A stretch of 64,000 nt of DNA from Streptococcus sp. S784/96/1 (lineage in GTDB: Bacteria; Bacillota; Bacilli; Lactobacillales; Streptococcaceae): NCBI RefSeq assembly GCF_902729355.1, contig NZ_CACVCC010000002.1, forward strand, positions 62,001 through 126,000, read 5' to 3'. Shown in pieces: positions 1-7,385 of the stretch (positions are counted from its first letter, which is position 1; each line of letters begins with the position of its first letter). The translations under genes and the position numbers were made by a program. The notes under the pieces were generated by a model. The model saw nothing but the letters and a program-made list of their open reading frames with translations, was not told the origin of the DNA and searched no databases.

Positions 1-284
1 CTCTTTTTAATGTTGTTACAGGGATTGCCATTTCTCTTACCATTCCAGCAGCGGGGGCTCTTTTAGTTTCAACAATTATGGTCCTTCCAGCATCCATTGC
101 CATGCGCCTTGGCAATAATTTCCGTTCTGTGATTGGCTTAGGAATTGTAGTCGGTTTTATCGGAATGGTGTCAGGGATCTTTCTATCGTATTATTGGGAG
201 ACACCAGCCAGTGCGACTATTACCATGATTTTTATTATTCTATTCCTTGTAACTAGCTTGGTTAATGCTCTAATAAAAGACTAA
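1..284 (+). CDS. Metal ABC transporter permease, C-terminal part
   Basis: The frame is open from the window edge and ends at a TAA at 282-284, giving the last 93 residues of a membrane protein. The residues TIPAAGALLVSTIMVLPAS and the following hydrophobic helices are typical of the ABC-3 permease family (AdcB/ZnuB/MtsC type), which moves zinc or manganese inward with an ATPase and a binding lipoprotein. At least two full membrane helices are visible and the protein ends in a short charged tail. The 5' part and the partner genes lie outside the window, so the metal cannot be assigned. A terminator follows directly, so this is the last gene of its operon. Confidence 0.75.
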   Translation, partial: LFNVVTGIAISLTIPAAGALLVSTIMVLPASIAMRLGNNFRSVIGLGIVVGFIGMVSGIFLSYYWETPASATITMIFIILFLVTSLVNALIKD

Positions 285-290
285 CTTAAA

Positions 291-313
291 AACTACTTCG
301 GTGGTTTTTTTTC
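291..313 (+). terminator. Intrinsic terminator of the metal ABC operon
   Basis: A six-pair stem (AACTAC/GTGGTT, one G-U pair) closes a TTCG tetraloop and is followed by a run of T. It starts seven bases after the permease stop codon. Confidence 0.85.
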
Positions 314-363
314 TTGTGTGGAAAAATAGCAGAGTATAAAATATCAAAACTTTTTACATTTTT

Positions 364-416
364 TGTAAAACACGCTTGACATTTTATGTAAAGCAAGCTA
401 TACTTTTTTTTGTAAA
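364..416 (+). promoter_or_regulatory. Consensus promoter with three spaced TGTAAA repeats
   Basis: TTGACA (376-381), 17 bases, then TATACT (399-404) form a near-perfect sigma-A promoter. Three direct repeats of TGTAAA with similar flanks start at 364, 387 and 411, spaced 23 and 24 bases, so they lie upstream of, within and downstream of the promoter. Repeats at two-helical-turn spacing suggest an operator. The obvious candidate binder is the Xre regulator encoded at 952, but this is inference. Confidence 0.7.
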
Positions 417-445
417 GCGAACTTGACAAAAAGGAGATAATCAAG

Positions 446-882
446 ATGAAAAAACTAACAGAAAAAAAGATCCTATTAGATGCTAAGCTAATGCTATTTG
501 CAATACCAGTTTCTTTAGGGATTTTTCTGTGGCAAGCTATTCAAAGCAATGACTGGATTTTATTTATGGTAATGACAGTTTTATTAGTGCTGGTAGATGG
601 TTATAAAAATACTCGTTTACTATGAGATAAAGCCTATCGTAAGAGATACCTTATTAAAAAGAATGATGAACGTAATACTCAGGTTGAGCATTTAGCTTAT
701 CGAAAAATGATGCAAATCCTAATGGTGGGAGGAATCTTTCTTTCTCGAACTGTTTTTGGTTATGTATATGATGAACTAACTGCAGGACAAAGAGGATTAT
801 TGCACTAGCTATACTTGGATTTGGCTTAGTTATGTCTGGATTATTTCATGCGATTAAATATTATTATTCGCGTCAACTTTGA
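446..882 (+). pseudogene. Broken membrane-protein gene (in-frame stop and frameshift)
   Basis: A good ribosome site (AAGGAGATAA) precedes ATG 446, and 59 codons encode a lysine-rich start and two hydrophobic stretches. The frame stops at TGA 623-625 and continues in the same frame with a charged segment and another hydrophobic stretch to a TAG near 808. The last part (LAILGFGLVMSGLFHAI) is in a different frame, ending at TGA 880-882. Together the pieces would make a protein of roughly 145 residues. One nonsense change plus one frameshift indicates a decayed gene at the head of the accessory cluster. The family was not recognised. Confidence 0.7.
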
Positions 883-951
883 TAAAAAAGAAAGGAACGT
901 TTAGGTGTAAACGAGGGATTGATATGCTTAGAACCTTAAGGTGTGATTATT

Positions 952-1146
952 ATGGAAACTAAAATTCAAGAGCTAAGAAAAGCTCAAAAGCTCAGTCAGG
1001 CAGAGTTGGCAGATGAATTAGAAGTCACCAGACAAACAATCATCTCCCTAGAAAAAGGGCGCTACAATGCTTCACTAGAGCTGGCTTATAAAATCGCTAA
1101 ATTTTTTGGTAAAACAATCGAAGACGTTTTTATATTTGAAGATTAG
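952..1146 (+). CDS. Small Xre-family DNA-binding regulator
   Basis: This 64-residue protein is almost entirely one helix-turn-helix domain of the HTH_3/Cro type: KIQELRKAQKLSQAELADEL, then VTRQTIISLEKGRYNAS, then a short C-terminal helix. Such YozG-like one-domain repressors are common beside small membrane-protein and ABC-exporter genes in Firmicutes. I chose ATG 952 over the in-frame GTG 943 because AAGGTG (938-943) is correctly spaced from 952. The gene lies between the broken membrane gene and further small membrane genes, with short gaps, and probably controls the repeat-bearing promoter at 364-416. Confidence 0.85.
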   Translation: METKIQELRKAQKLSQAELADELEVTRQTIISLEKGRYNASLELAYKIAKFFGKTIEDVFIFED

Positions 1147-1155
1147 GAGGAAGCG

Positions 1156-1341
1156 ATGATGAAAAAGAGTGAAGAGTGGTTACCTGTTGGAATAATAATT
1201 TTGAGTTTGTATTCTTCAGGTGAGAGTACTCTAGGGATTGGAAAAGTGTTATTACTGGGAACTACAGTAGCAATGACTATTATTGGTCTTGGAAAACAAA
1301 TAGATAAAAAGAGAAGGCATAATCATGAAAAAATTATTTAA
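1156..1341 (+). CDS. Small membrane protein, unknown function
   Basis: A 61-residue protein with a ribosome site (TAGGAGGAAG) right after the Xre gene. ATG 1159 is equally possible. It has a central hydrophobic region of about 40 residues, enough for one or two membrane segments, and a basic end rich in Lys, Arg and His. Its 3' end overlaps the next gene by 17 bases, which suggests translational coupling. No family was recognised. Its place in the Xre/ABC cluster suggests a role in bacteriocin sensing, immunity or envelope self-protection, but nothing in the protein proves that. Confidence 0.6.
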   Translation: MMKKSEEWLPVGIIILSLYSSGESTLGIGKVLLLGTTVAMTIIGLGKQIDKKRRHNHEKII

Positions 1342-1492
1342 AGAAACTATTATAATGATGGGAATTGTTTTTGGGGCAAGCTATGCTATTAGTGACTATA
1401 GACTGATTCAGCGTATTGGGATGATGATAGTAGCGGGTCTTGTTTATTTTATGGGACAAGTAGCCATGAAACAGTTACGTCAAACAAATTAG
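1325..1492 (+). CDS. Small membrane protein, unknown function (55 aa)
   Basis: ATG 1325 lies inside the end of the preceding gene and opens a frame of 55 codons to TAG 1490-1492. The protein starts MKKLFKET, has two hydrophobic segments separated by a polar turn (SDYRLIQR), and ends with MKQLRQTN. The overlap and the continuing same-strand order support it being a real coupled gene. No function was recognised. Confidence 0.55.
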   Translation: MKKLFKETIIMMGIVFGASYAISDYRLIQRIGMMIVAGLVYFMGQVAMKQLRQTN

Positions 1493-1505
1493 GAAAGAGT
1501 TAATC

Positions 1506-1967
1506 ATGTTAAAACTATTAAATGATATCTTACAAAACTTTGGAAAACAACAGTCCAAAGAGCATTTTAAAAAAGAATTGACTATAAAAGCAAAAATTGG
1601 AATGGTACTTAGCTTACTTATATTCCTATCACTTTTTTACTTATCATTAAGCTCTTACACACTAGGATTTTTGATAGGTTTAGCTATTGGAGTCTTAACA
1701 GTCAGTTTACGAGTATTTTTTTTAGCCAGAAACGAGAAATCCTTTAATCGCTATTACATTTTCTATTATGATGAGAGAAGTCGTCATATTAGAAATTTAG
1801 CAGCGCAACTAACCTATGCCTTGTTAGTGTTATTTGTCATGGTTCTTCTGGTGTTGTTTGCTTTTTGGCAGATAACATTAGACTATTACGTATTGCTAGT
1901 TGTTCTATTATTTACCACTTTGTTAGGACAAACAGTGATTAAGGCTATTTTAGACAAATTACTATAA
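1506..1967 (+). CDS. Membrane protein of the ABC/immunity cluster (153 aa)
   Basis: ATG 1506 follows a ribosome site (AGGAAAGAG) 13 bases after the previous gene. The protein begins with a charged stretch of about 30 residues, then has two closely spaced membrane helices, a polar middle containing YYDERSRHIRN, and two further helices. The DER-x-R-x-I-RN pattern before a helix pair resembles small Firmicutes membrane proteins of the DUF2178/DUF3796 kind, which often sit beside small Xre regulators. That match is from memory of the pattern and was not searched. No enzymatic motif is visible. Confidence 0.65.
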   Translation: MLKLLNDILQNFGKQQSKEHFKKELTIKAKIGMVLSLLIFLSLFYLSLSSYTLGFLIGLAIGVLTVSLRVFFLARNEKSFNRYYIFYYDERSRHIRNLAAQLTYALLVLFVMVLLVLFAFWQITLDYYVLLVVLLFTTLLGQTVIKAILDKLL

Positions 1968-2003
1968 TAGTGATGACCTAATCTGGTCATTCAGGGTGAA
2001 AAA

Positions 2004-2087
2004 ATGACATTTCAGGATAAAGATAATCAAAAAGGAGTTATCTACCGTATACTGGATACATCAATAAGAGAGATGAAGGGGAAATAA
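2004..2087 (+). CDS. Possible 27-residue leader peptide before the ABC exporter
   Basis: ATG 2004 is preceded by AGGGTG at a spacing of five bases and opens 27 codons ending at TAA 2085-2087, two bases before the ABC ATPase start. The peptide is polar and charged (starts MTFQDKDNQK). A six-pair inverted repeat (ATGACC/GGTCAT) lies just upstream at 1973-1990. It may be translated and coupled to the ATPase gene, or it may be chance. Confidence 0.3.
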   Translation: MTFQDKDNQKGVIYRILDTSIREMKGK

Positions 2088-2089
2088 AC

Positions 2090-2917
2090 ATGGTGATTAA
2101 AGTATCAAACTTAACAAAACATTTTGGATCGCAGGTGGCCCTGGATAAGATTTCGTTTGAGATTGGAGAAGGTCAGATTTTTGGTTTTCTTGGGCCATCA
2201 GGGTCAGGAAAGACCACGACCATCAACATCTTAACTGGACAATTACTAGCGACAGAAGGTTCGGCAGAGGTTTTTGGAAAAGCTGCGCAGGATTTGACAT
2301 CAGAAGACTTGGCAACAATTGGCATTGTCAGTGACACCAGTGGCTTCTATGAAAAGCTGACGCTTTATAAAAATATGCAGGTTTACGCTAAACTTTTCGG
2401 CGTGAGCAATAAAGGTGTCGACGGTTTGCTTAAAGCAGTAGGAATTTATGAAGCCAAGGATAAGCCAGCTGAGAAATTGTCAACAGGGATGAAGCAACGC
2501 ATGCTATTAGCGCGTGCGCTCATCAATCAACCTAAGGTCCTTTTCCTAGACGAACCAACTAGCGGACTTGATCCCTCAACCTCACGTGTTATTCACGAGT
2601 TGTTGTTGGATTTAAAAGCGAAAGGAACAACTATCTTTTTAACAACTCATGACATGCATGAAGCAACGCTACTTTGTGACCATTTAGCACTCCTTCACCA
2701 AGGAAAACTAGTAGAAACAGGTACCCCATCAAACCTTATTAAGAAATATTATACTGACAAAAAAGTTGTCGTTGCTTATCAAGATGGCAGTACAAAGGAA
2801 GTTACTTATGATACTTTATCTACTTTAGAAACATCAACGATTGAAACAATTCACTCATGTGAACCAACTTTAGAAGATGTCTTCATCACATTGACAGGAG
2901 GTGCCTTAAATGTTTAA
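2090..2917 (+). CDS. BcrA-type ABC exporter ATPase
   Basis: This 275-residue ATPase shows Walker A GPSGSGKTT (about residue 36), a signature LSTGMKQR, Walker B VLFLDEPTSGLD and an H-loop TTHDM, followed by a roughly 65-residue C-terminal extension typical of the BcrA/CcmA subfamily. The family powers export of antibiotics, peptides or lipids with a separate membrane protein. A ribosome site (GAAGGGGA) precedes ATG 2090. The gene overlaps the permease gene downstream by eight bases, so the two are made together. The pair sits between small membrane proteins and a CPBP protease, which fits peptide resistance or self-immunity. Confidence 0.88.
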   Translation: MVIKVSNLTKHFGSQVALDKISFEIGEGQIFGFLGPSGSGKTTTINILTGQLLATEGSAEVFGKAAQDLTSEDLATIGIVSDTSGFYEKLTLYKNMQVYAKLFGVSNKGVDGLLKAVGIYEAKDKPAEKLSTGMKQRMLLARALINQPKVLFLDEPTSGLDPSTSRVIHELLLDLKAKGTTIFLTTHDMHEATLLCDHLALLHQGKLVETGTPSNLIKKYYTDKKVVVAYQDGSTKEVTYDTLSTLETSTIETIHSCEPTLEDVFITLTGGALNV

Positions 2918-3605
2918 ATGCCTATCAGCTCTTATTTGGAGCCGCAAAGAAATTCTCCTTGCTAATAAACAAACAGCAGTCATGCTACTAATGCCTGCAG
3001 GCTTTATCGCTCTTTATTCTTTTATGTTTAAGGATATGCCAAACAGTCATGATATGATTTTTGGGATGGTATTACCTATGATTTCAGCGATGATTGGATA
3101 TGTTTTACCAACTTTAATAGCAGAGGAAGCTGAAAAAAATAATCAGCGTACCCTGATGTTATCAGGTGTTAAAGTTTGGGAATATGTGATAGCTAGTCTC
3201 GTTATTCCGTTTGCGACTGTTGTCGTTTATCTAGTAGCTCTGCCTTTTGCATTAAACATTGACTTGTCAAATTGGGTAAACTATCTAGCGGTTTCTATTT
3301 TAACCTCTCTGGTAACTATTTTGCTCTATCTAGCAGTAGCTTTAGTCTGTGATACACAGGCAAGAGCTACTATTTCAGCAATGCCTGTAATGATGGCAAC
3401 GATGCTTTTACCGATGATGGCTATGATGAATGAAGATATGGGAAAATGGATTACCTATACACACATGGGTGCTTATACGAAATGGAATTTACAAGGAGCA
3501 GAGTACTCTCTATCAGATAAAAGTTTTTGGTTCTTAATATTATGGTTAGTGGTGTCAGTTGTGCTTGTTTTCTATTTTGCCAAGAAGAAGCATCTCAAAA
3601 AATAA
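2910..3605 (+). CDS. ABC-2 type exporter permease
   Basis: A 231-residue membrane protein with about six hydrophobic segments, beginning MFKCLSALIWSRKEILL and carrying an extracytoplasmic-looking EEAEKNNQRT loop after the second helix. This is the layout of ABC-2 permeases that partner BcrA-type ATPases. It overlaps the ATPase gene by eight bases. The Met-rich stretch near residue 160 (MPVMMATMLLPMMAMMN) is striking but lies within a membrane segment. Substrate unknown. A fresh promoter starts directly after the stop, so the next gene is transcribed at least partly on its own. Confidence 0.8.
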   Translation: MFKCLSALIWSRKEILLANKQTAVMLLMPAGFIALYSFMFKDMPNSHDMIFGMVLPMISAMIGYVLPTLIAEEAEKNNQRTLMLSGVKVWEYVIASLVIPFATVVVYLVALPFALNIDLSNWVNYLAVSILTSLVTILLYLAVALVCDTQARATISAMPVMMATMLLPMMAMMNEDMGKWITYTHMGAYTKWNLQGAEYSLSDKSFWFLILWLVVSVVLVFYFAKKKHLKK

Positions 3606-3606
3606 A

Positions 3607-3635
3607 TTGACAAAACAACGATAAAGTTGTACTAT
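3607..3635 (+). promoter_or_regulatory. Promoter of the CPBP protease gene
   Basis: TTGACA (3607-3612), a 17-base spacer and TACTAT (3630-3635) make a strong sigma-A promoter that begins right after the permease stop codon. Confidence 0.75.
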
Positions 3636-3665
3636 ATCAACAATTCAAGAAAAAGGAAAATGATA

Positions 3666-4343
3666 ATGAAAAAACATGTACTCAGGGGACTTGTATATGG
3701 TCTGCTAGCGATTATGACTTATGGTACCAGTCAGTTAGTTCAGCTACCAGCTCTACTTTTTTTGAAAGATAATGGAAATGCTCCTTTAACAGGGCTACAG
3801 TTGACAATGAGTTTAGTAATTTATTTTCTTGCTATTGTTGGCGTATTTTTCTTGGCACTTAAATTAAATTTAATTAAGCCTAAAGAAAAATTAAACTGGA
3901 AAAAACTTGCTCTATTTCTCTTTGGAGGGGAAGTAGCGATATATGCTGTTAGTATGATTGGAGTTATCATTTCCTTAGCAATGGGGGATGAGATTCTAGC
4001 GACTAACCAAGCAGCAATTGAAGAGTTGATAACTCAACTTCCTGCTATTTTGATGTTCGCAATGATTGTACTGGGTGCTCCAATCATGGAAGAAACGATT
4101 TGTCGAGGACTTATTCCTCGCATGTTTTCAACAAACTGGCGTTGGTTAGGTTATATCGTTGGAGCGATTTTGTTTGGACTTGCTCACGTACCTAATACTG
4201 TCGGCACAGCGGTTCAATATATTGGGATGGGGCTTGTACTATCAGCAGTTGCTTATTTCAGCAAACGGCTAGAATATAGTATGCTGTTACATTTTTTACA
4301 CAATAGCATAGGATTTTTGATTCTGTTGTTGCAGATTAAATAG
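3666..4343 (+). CDS. CPBP family intramembrane glutamic protease (Abi)
   Basis: The protein has about 225 residues with six or more membrane helices and the three CPBP motifs: EEtICRGLIP (EE-x3-R), FGLAHV and HFLHNSIGF (H-x3-N). This family (CAAX protease/Abi, Rce1-like) includes streptococcal bacteriocin self-immunity proteins. I chose ATG 3666 because AAAAGG (3651-3656) is nine bases upstream; ATG 3660 is the alternative. It has its own promoter and lies next to a peptide-exporter-like ABC pair, which supports an immunity role. The substrate is unknown. Confidence 0.85.
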   Translation: MKKHVLRGLVYGLLAIMTYGTSQLVQLPALLFLKDNGNAPLTGLQLTMSLVIYFLAIVGVFFLALKLNLIKPKEKLNWKKLALFLFGGEVAIYAVSMIGVIISLAMGDEILATNQAAIEELITQLPAILMFAMIVLGAPIMEETICRGLIPRMFSTNWRWLGYIVGAILFGLAHVPNTVGTAVQYIGMGLVLSAVAYFSKRLEYSMLLHFLHNSIGFLILLLQIK

Positions 4344-4393
4344 TTTAACTATAATCGCTAACGGTATGGTGAATCCGTCTCGTTTCTAGTAAT

Positions 4394-4431
4394 AAAAAAA
4401 CTTGTAGACGTCAATGTTCTACAAGTTTTTT
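4394..4431. terminator. Bidirectional terminator between CPBP gene and proC
   Basis: An A-rich arm followed by CTTGTAGA pairs with TCTACAAG followed by T residues, giving a long stem around a nine-base loop, with T runs on both strands. It overlaps the proC stop codon (4419-4421 on the minus strand). Confidence 0.85.
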
Positions 4432-5189
4432 GCTTTTTCGATGGTTTTGTCAATAGCAGAGCTGGTAGCATGGGTCAGACCCAAACGTTCTAATTCCATC
4501 AGCCCAGCGATTGTTGTTCCGCCTGGGCTACAAATCTTGTCAATCAACTCATGAGGACTGTCTGGGCCAGACCAGATAGTCTGAGCTGTTGATTGAACTG
4601 TTTGAGCAACGATGTTCAGAGCTAACGATTTTGGGAAACCGTTTTTAACTCCTGCTTTCGCCAAAGCTTCAATAAATAAGGCGATGTAGGCAGGGCTAGA
4701 CCCTGCCAAGGCTGTAAAGGTATCAAAATCTTTCTCTGCAATCTCAAAGGTAGTTCCAAAACTATTGCAGATTTCCTTAGTTAAATCAAGTAAATCTGGG
4801 GTTACTTTGTCATTAGTAGAGATGGCTGTGGTACTTGCAAGTAACTGAGCATTGATATTAGGCATGATACGAATGAGGGGAAGCTCTGGATTTGTTAATT
4901 GTCCCAAACGATCTAGTGTGATACCAGCTGCCATTGAGATGACAGGTTGTTTAAAGGTTAGTGGTGACAAGACAGCCTCAAAGAGCTGAGGTTTAATTCC
5001 TAAAATGATTAAGTCTGATTGATCAATCAAATCTTGGTGTGACTGGGCAAAAGAAACATTGAGCTGCTCTGCGATTTCTTGAGAACGTGCTAAAGAAGCA
5101 CCCGAAATAATCAGGTCATGCTCAGTGGTCTTTAAGCCTGTGATAATCGCGCTAGCCATTTTGCCAACGCCAATGAATCCTATTCTCAT
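4419..5189 (-). CDS. proC: Pyrroline-5-carboxylate reductase
   Basis: This 256-residue protein carries an N-terminal Rossmann NADPH site (GFIGVGKMASAI), the central LAGSSPAYIALF helix and the CSPGGTTIAGL motif near the C terminus, all diagnostic of ProC. It makes the last step of proline synthesis, reducing pyrroline-5-carboxylate to proline. It overlaps the upstream pepA gene by four bases (ATGA), an order common in streptococci. Length is close to the family norm of about 260. Confidence 0.95.
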   Translation of the reverse strand: MRIGFIGVGKMASAIITGLKTTEHDLIISGASLARSQEIAEQLNVSFAQSHQDLIDQSDLIILGIKPQLFEAVLSPLTFKQPVISMAAGITLDRLGQLTNPELPLIRIMPNINAQLLASTTAISTNDKVTPDLLDLTKEICNSFGTTFEIAEKDFDTFTALAGSSPAYIALFIEALAKAGVKNGFPKSLALNIVAQTVQSTAQTIWSGPDSPHELIDKICSPGGTTIAGLMELERLGLTHATSSAIDKTIEKAKNL

Positions 5190-6256
5190 TTGTAACCTCG
5201 GATAGTATCAACAGTTGAACGGTCAAGGCGTTTTACGATGGCTTGTAAGAAAGCTTGTGCTTCTAAGAAATCATCCATAGCATAGAGGGTTTGGTGGCTA
5301 TGAATGTAACGGGCGCAGACACCGATGGTTGTTGATGGGACACCACCGTTTTTAAGGTGAGCAGCACCAGCATCAGTTCCTCCTTTACCGCAGTAATATT
5401 GGAATTTAACACCAGCTTCTTCAGCAGTTGTGAGCAAGAAGTCTTTCATGTCCTTGAGCATAATGTGACCTGGGTCATAGAAACGAAGAAGAGTGCCGTC
5501 ACCGATTTTCCCTTGGTCCCCATAGATGTCCCCAGCAGGTGAGCAGTCAACTGCAAAGAAGAGCTCTGGATCAAATTTAGTCGTTGAAACATGAGCCCCA
5601 CGAAGACCAACTTCTTCTTGCACGTTAGCGCCAGCGATAAGGGTATTTGGTAACTCTTGACCTTTTAAGTGTTCTAACAACTCTGTTACCATAAGGACAC
5701 CGTAGCGGTTATCCCAGGCTTTAGAAATGATATTTTTCTTGTTAGCGGTTAAGATGGTCTCAGACTCTGGGATAATAATGTCTCCTGGGCGTACGCCAAA
5801 GCTTTCTGCCTCAGTTTTATCAGCAAAACCAGCATCAAAGATAATATCACTAACGCGAGGCATGCTAGGGGCGCCGCCATTGCCACGCATCAAGTGTGGT
5901 GGAACAGATCCAGAAATGACAGGAAGTCGGTCACCCTTTTGTGTGTGGAGAACAAAGCGCTGTGAGCTAACAACGAGTGGATTCCACCCACCGATTTCGA
6001 CCACGCGGAAAGTCCCATCAGCCTTGATATCACTAATCATAAAGCCAACTTCATCCATGTGAGCAGCTACCATAATACGAGGGGCGTTTTCAGCTTGGTT
6101 ATGTTTGATGCCGAAGATACCCCCTAGGCCATCTGTTTCGACTTCATCAACAAGTGGGGTGATTTTTTGGCGCATAAAGTTGCGGACATCGTGTTCAAAG
6201 CCAGCAACACCATGCAACTCAGTAACTTCTTTGATTTTTGAAAATAAATGATTCAT
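5186..6256 (-). CDS. pepA: Glutamyl aminopeptidase (M42 family)
   Basis: The 356-residue protein is a metallo-aminopeptidase of family M42, releasing N-terminal Glu or Asp from peptides in the cytoplasm. Visible metal and catalytic motifs are AAHMDEVGF (His66, Asp68), NVQEEVGLRGA with the double Glu, FAVDCSP, and the C-terminal HSHQTLYAMDD. It is the first gene of a two-gene unit with proC, read on the minus strand, with a ribosome site (AAGGAGACC) before its ATG. Length is normal for streptococcal PepA. Confidence 0.95.
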   Translation of the reverse strand: MNHLFSKIKEVTELHGVAGFEHDVRNFMRQKITPLVDEVETDGLGGIFGIKHNQAENAPRIMVAAHMDEVGFMISDIKADGTFRVVEIGGWNPLVVSSQRFVLHTQKGDRLPVISGSVPPHLMRGNGGAPSMPRVSDIIFDAGFADKTEAESFGVRPGDIIIPESETILTANKKNIISKAWDNRYGVLMVTELLEHLKGQELPNTLIAGANVQEEVGLRGAHVSTTKFDPELFFAVDCSPAGDIYGDQGKIGDGTLLRFYDPGHIMLKDMKDFLLTTAEEAGVKFQYYCGKGGTDAGAAHLKNGGVPSTTIGVCARYIHSHQTLYAMDDFLEAQAFLQAIVKRLDRSTVDTIRGYK

Positions 6257-6357
6257 TTCGGTCTCCTTAAACTGAATAGCTATGTTTTATTTTATCACTC
6301 TATGTTAACTTTGTCAGTTTTTTATCAAGGAAATGGATGACTTTTCTTTCTTCTTTT

Positions 6358-6387
6358 AAGACAAAAATACTTCTTTTGTGTTAAAAT
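6358..6387 (+). promoter_or_regulatory. Extended -10 promoter abutting the 6395 start codon
   Basis: AAGACA (6358-6363), 18 bases, then TGTTAAAAT with TAAAAT at 6382-6387. The -10 box ends only seven bases before ATG 6395, so the expected transcription start is at or next to the start codon. Confidence 0.65.
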
Positions 6388-6394
6388 AAAGGTT

Positions 6395-6688
6395 ATGAAG
6401 AAAAATCGATTTGCCTTCCTAGCAGGTATCTTAGGGCTAGGTGGTCTTGCAGCTGCTGGGGTAGTTGCTCGCCAAAAGCAGTTAGAGAAAGAGCGCCAGC
6501 AAATCCTTACGGAAGTGCGAGAATTTTTTGTGCCTTTTGGAACGATTTCGGTTGTTTATGTCAATGATTTTGAATCCATCAGACGTTTGGTGACTGGTGG
6601 TGTGGTATTTGAAGATGGTGTAACCTTTTATTTTAGTTATGACCATGGTGATATCAATTATCGCCTAGAGGAGGAGTTAGATAAATGA
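6395..6688 (+). CDS. DUF4651-like membrane-anchored protein
   Basis: A 97-residue protein with an N-terminal membrane anchor (FAFLAGILGLGGLAAAGVVA) followed by a charged helix and a small soluble domain rich in Phe and Tyr (FVPFGTISVVYVNDF, YFSYDHGDINY). Small streptococcal proteins of this design preceding a thioredoxin-like gene are classed as DUF4651. The function is unknown. It overlaps the thioredoxin gene by four bases. An AAGG is only two bases from the ATG, too close for an ordinary ribosome site, and the promoter -10 box ends seven bases upstream, so the mRNA may be leaderless. Confidence 0.8.
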   Translation: MKKNRFAFLAGILGLGGLAAAGVVARQKQLEKERQQILTEVREFFVPFGTISVVYVNDFESIRRLVTGGVVFEDGVTFYFSYDHGDINYRLEEELDK

Positions 6689-6999
6689 TTATTCCTAAAA
6701 CGATTGAAGAATTGGCAACTTTTGTTGAGGGAGCTGATAAAACAGTTTTCTTTTTCACGGCAGACTGGTGTCCAGATTGTCAATTTATTTACCCAGCTAT
6801 GACAGAAATTGAGTCAAAATTCCCTGAGATGACCTTTGTTCGAGTGGATAGGGATGAGCATTTGGAACTCGCTCAGACTTGGAATATTTTTGGCATTCCA
6901 AGCTTTGTTGTGACACAGAATGGTGAAGAGCTAGGTCGTTTGGTTAATAAACTGAGAAAAAGTAAAGAAGAAATTATCAGTTTTTTAGAAAAACTCTAA
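6685..6999 (+). CDS. Thioredoxin-like protein (YtpP type)
   Basis: A 104-residue thioredoxin-fold protein with the active site WCPDC in TADWCPDCQF and the cis-proline motif GIPSFVV. It should act as a small cytoplasmic disulfide oxidoreductase. The CPDC centre differs from the CGPC of housekeeping thioredoxin and is usual for the YtpP/TrxA-like group found between pepA and ytpR in streptococci. It is coupled by a four-base overlap to the DUF4651-like gene. No downstream terminator is obvious. Confidence 0.9.
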   Translation: MIIPKTIEELATFVEGADKTVFFFTADWCPDCQFIYPAMTEIESKFPEMTFVRVDRDEHLELAQTWNIFGIPSFVVTQNGEELGRLVNKLRKSKEEIISFLEKL

Positions 7000-7385
7000 A
7001 AATGTGTTCGGACGGCAGATACTTTCATTTAGCTAATAGACTAGGTATGGAAATTTCTCAATTTAAATCTAAACTTTTGATTATTAGAATGGTGACAAAT
7101 AGTTCAAAGTTGTTTTCACCGTGTCGAAATATTCTATAAGGATGTTTTGGGTTGTGATTGCTTGGTAAAATATTTTTAGGGAATTTGCTTGTGTTTGATA
7201 TTGCTCAATAAGTATTGTTTGATCACTCTGAATGGTTGATTTGAAAAAACGATGTAGACAAATTTGGTGAGAGCTTTTTGGCAATCTTGAGGTTTTGAAT
7301 GAGTTTGCGAGTTGTTTAGTATAAGTCACTGGAAGAGATAAATAAAAAAGATTAAAAGAATAAAAATTATAGTTAAGGAAATATA
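7000..7385. other. 386-bp interval without a convincing gene
   Basis: The plus strand holds only short frames. The minus strand has a 104-codon open frame (7084-7398) that reaches into the ytpR start and has no ribosome site. Its protein matches nothing I recognise. The interval is AT-rich and may be a decayed gene. A ribosome site (AAGGAAATATA) for ytpR closes it. Confidence 0.5.

Noticed and set aside
623..625. In-frame TGA in the 446 gene as a selenocysteine or readthrough codon
   Set aside because: The gene also has a frameshift further on, and streptococci lack the selenocysteine system as far as is known, so decay is simpler.
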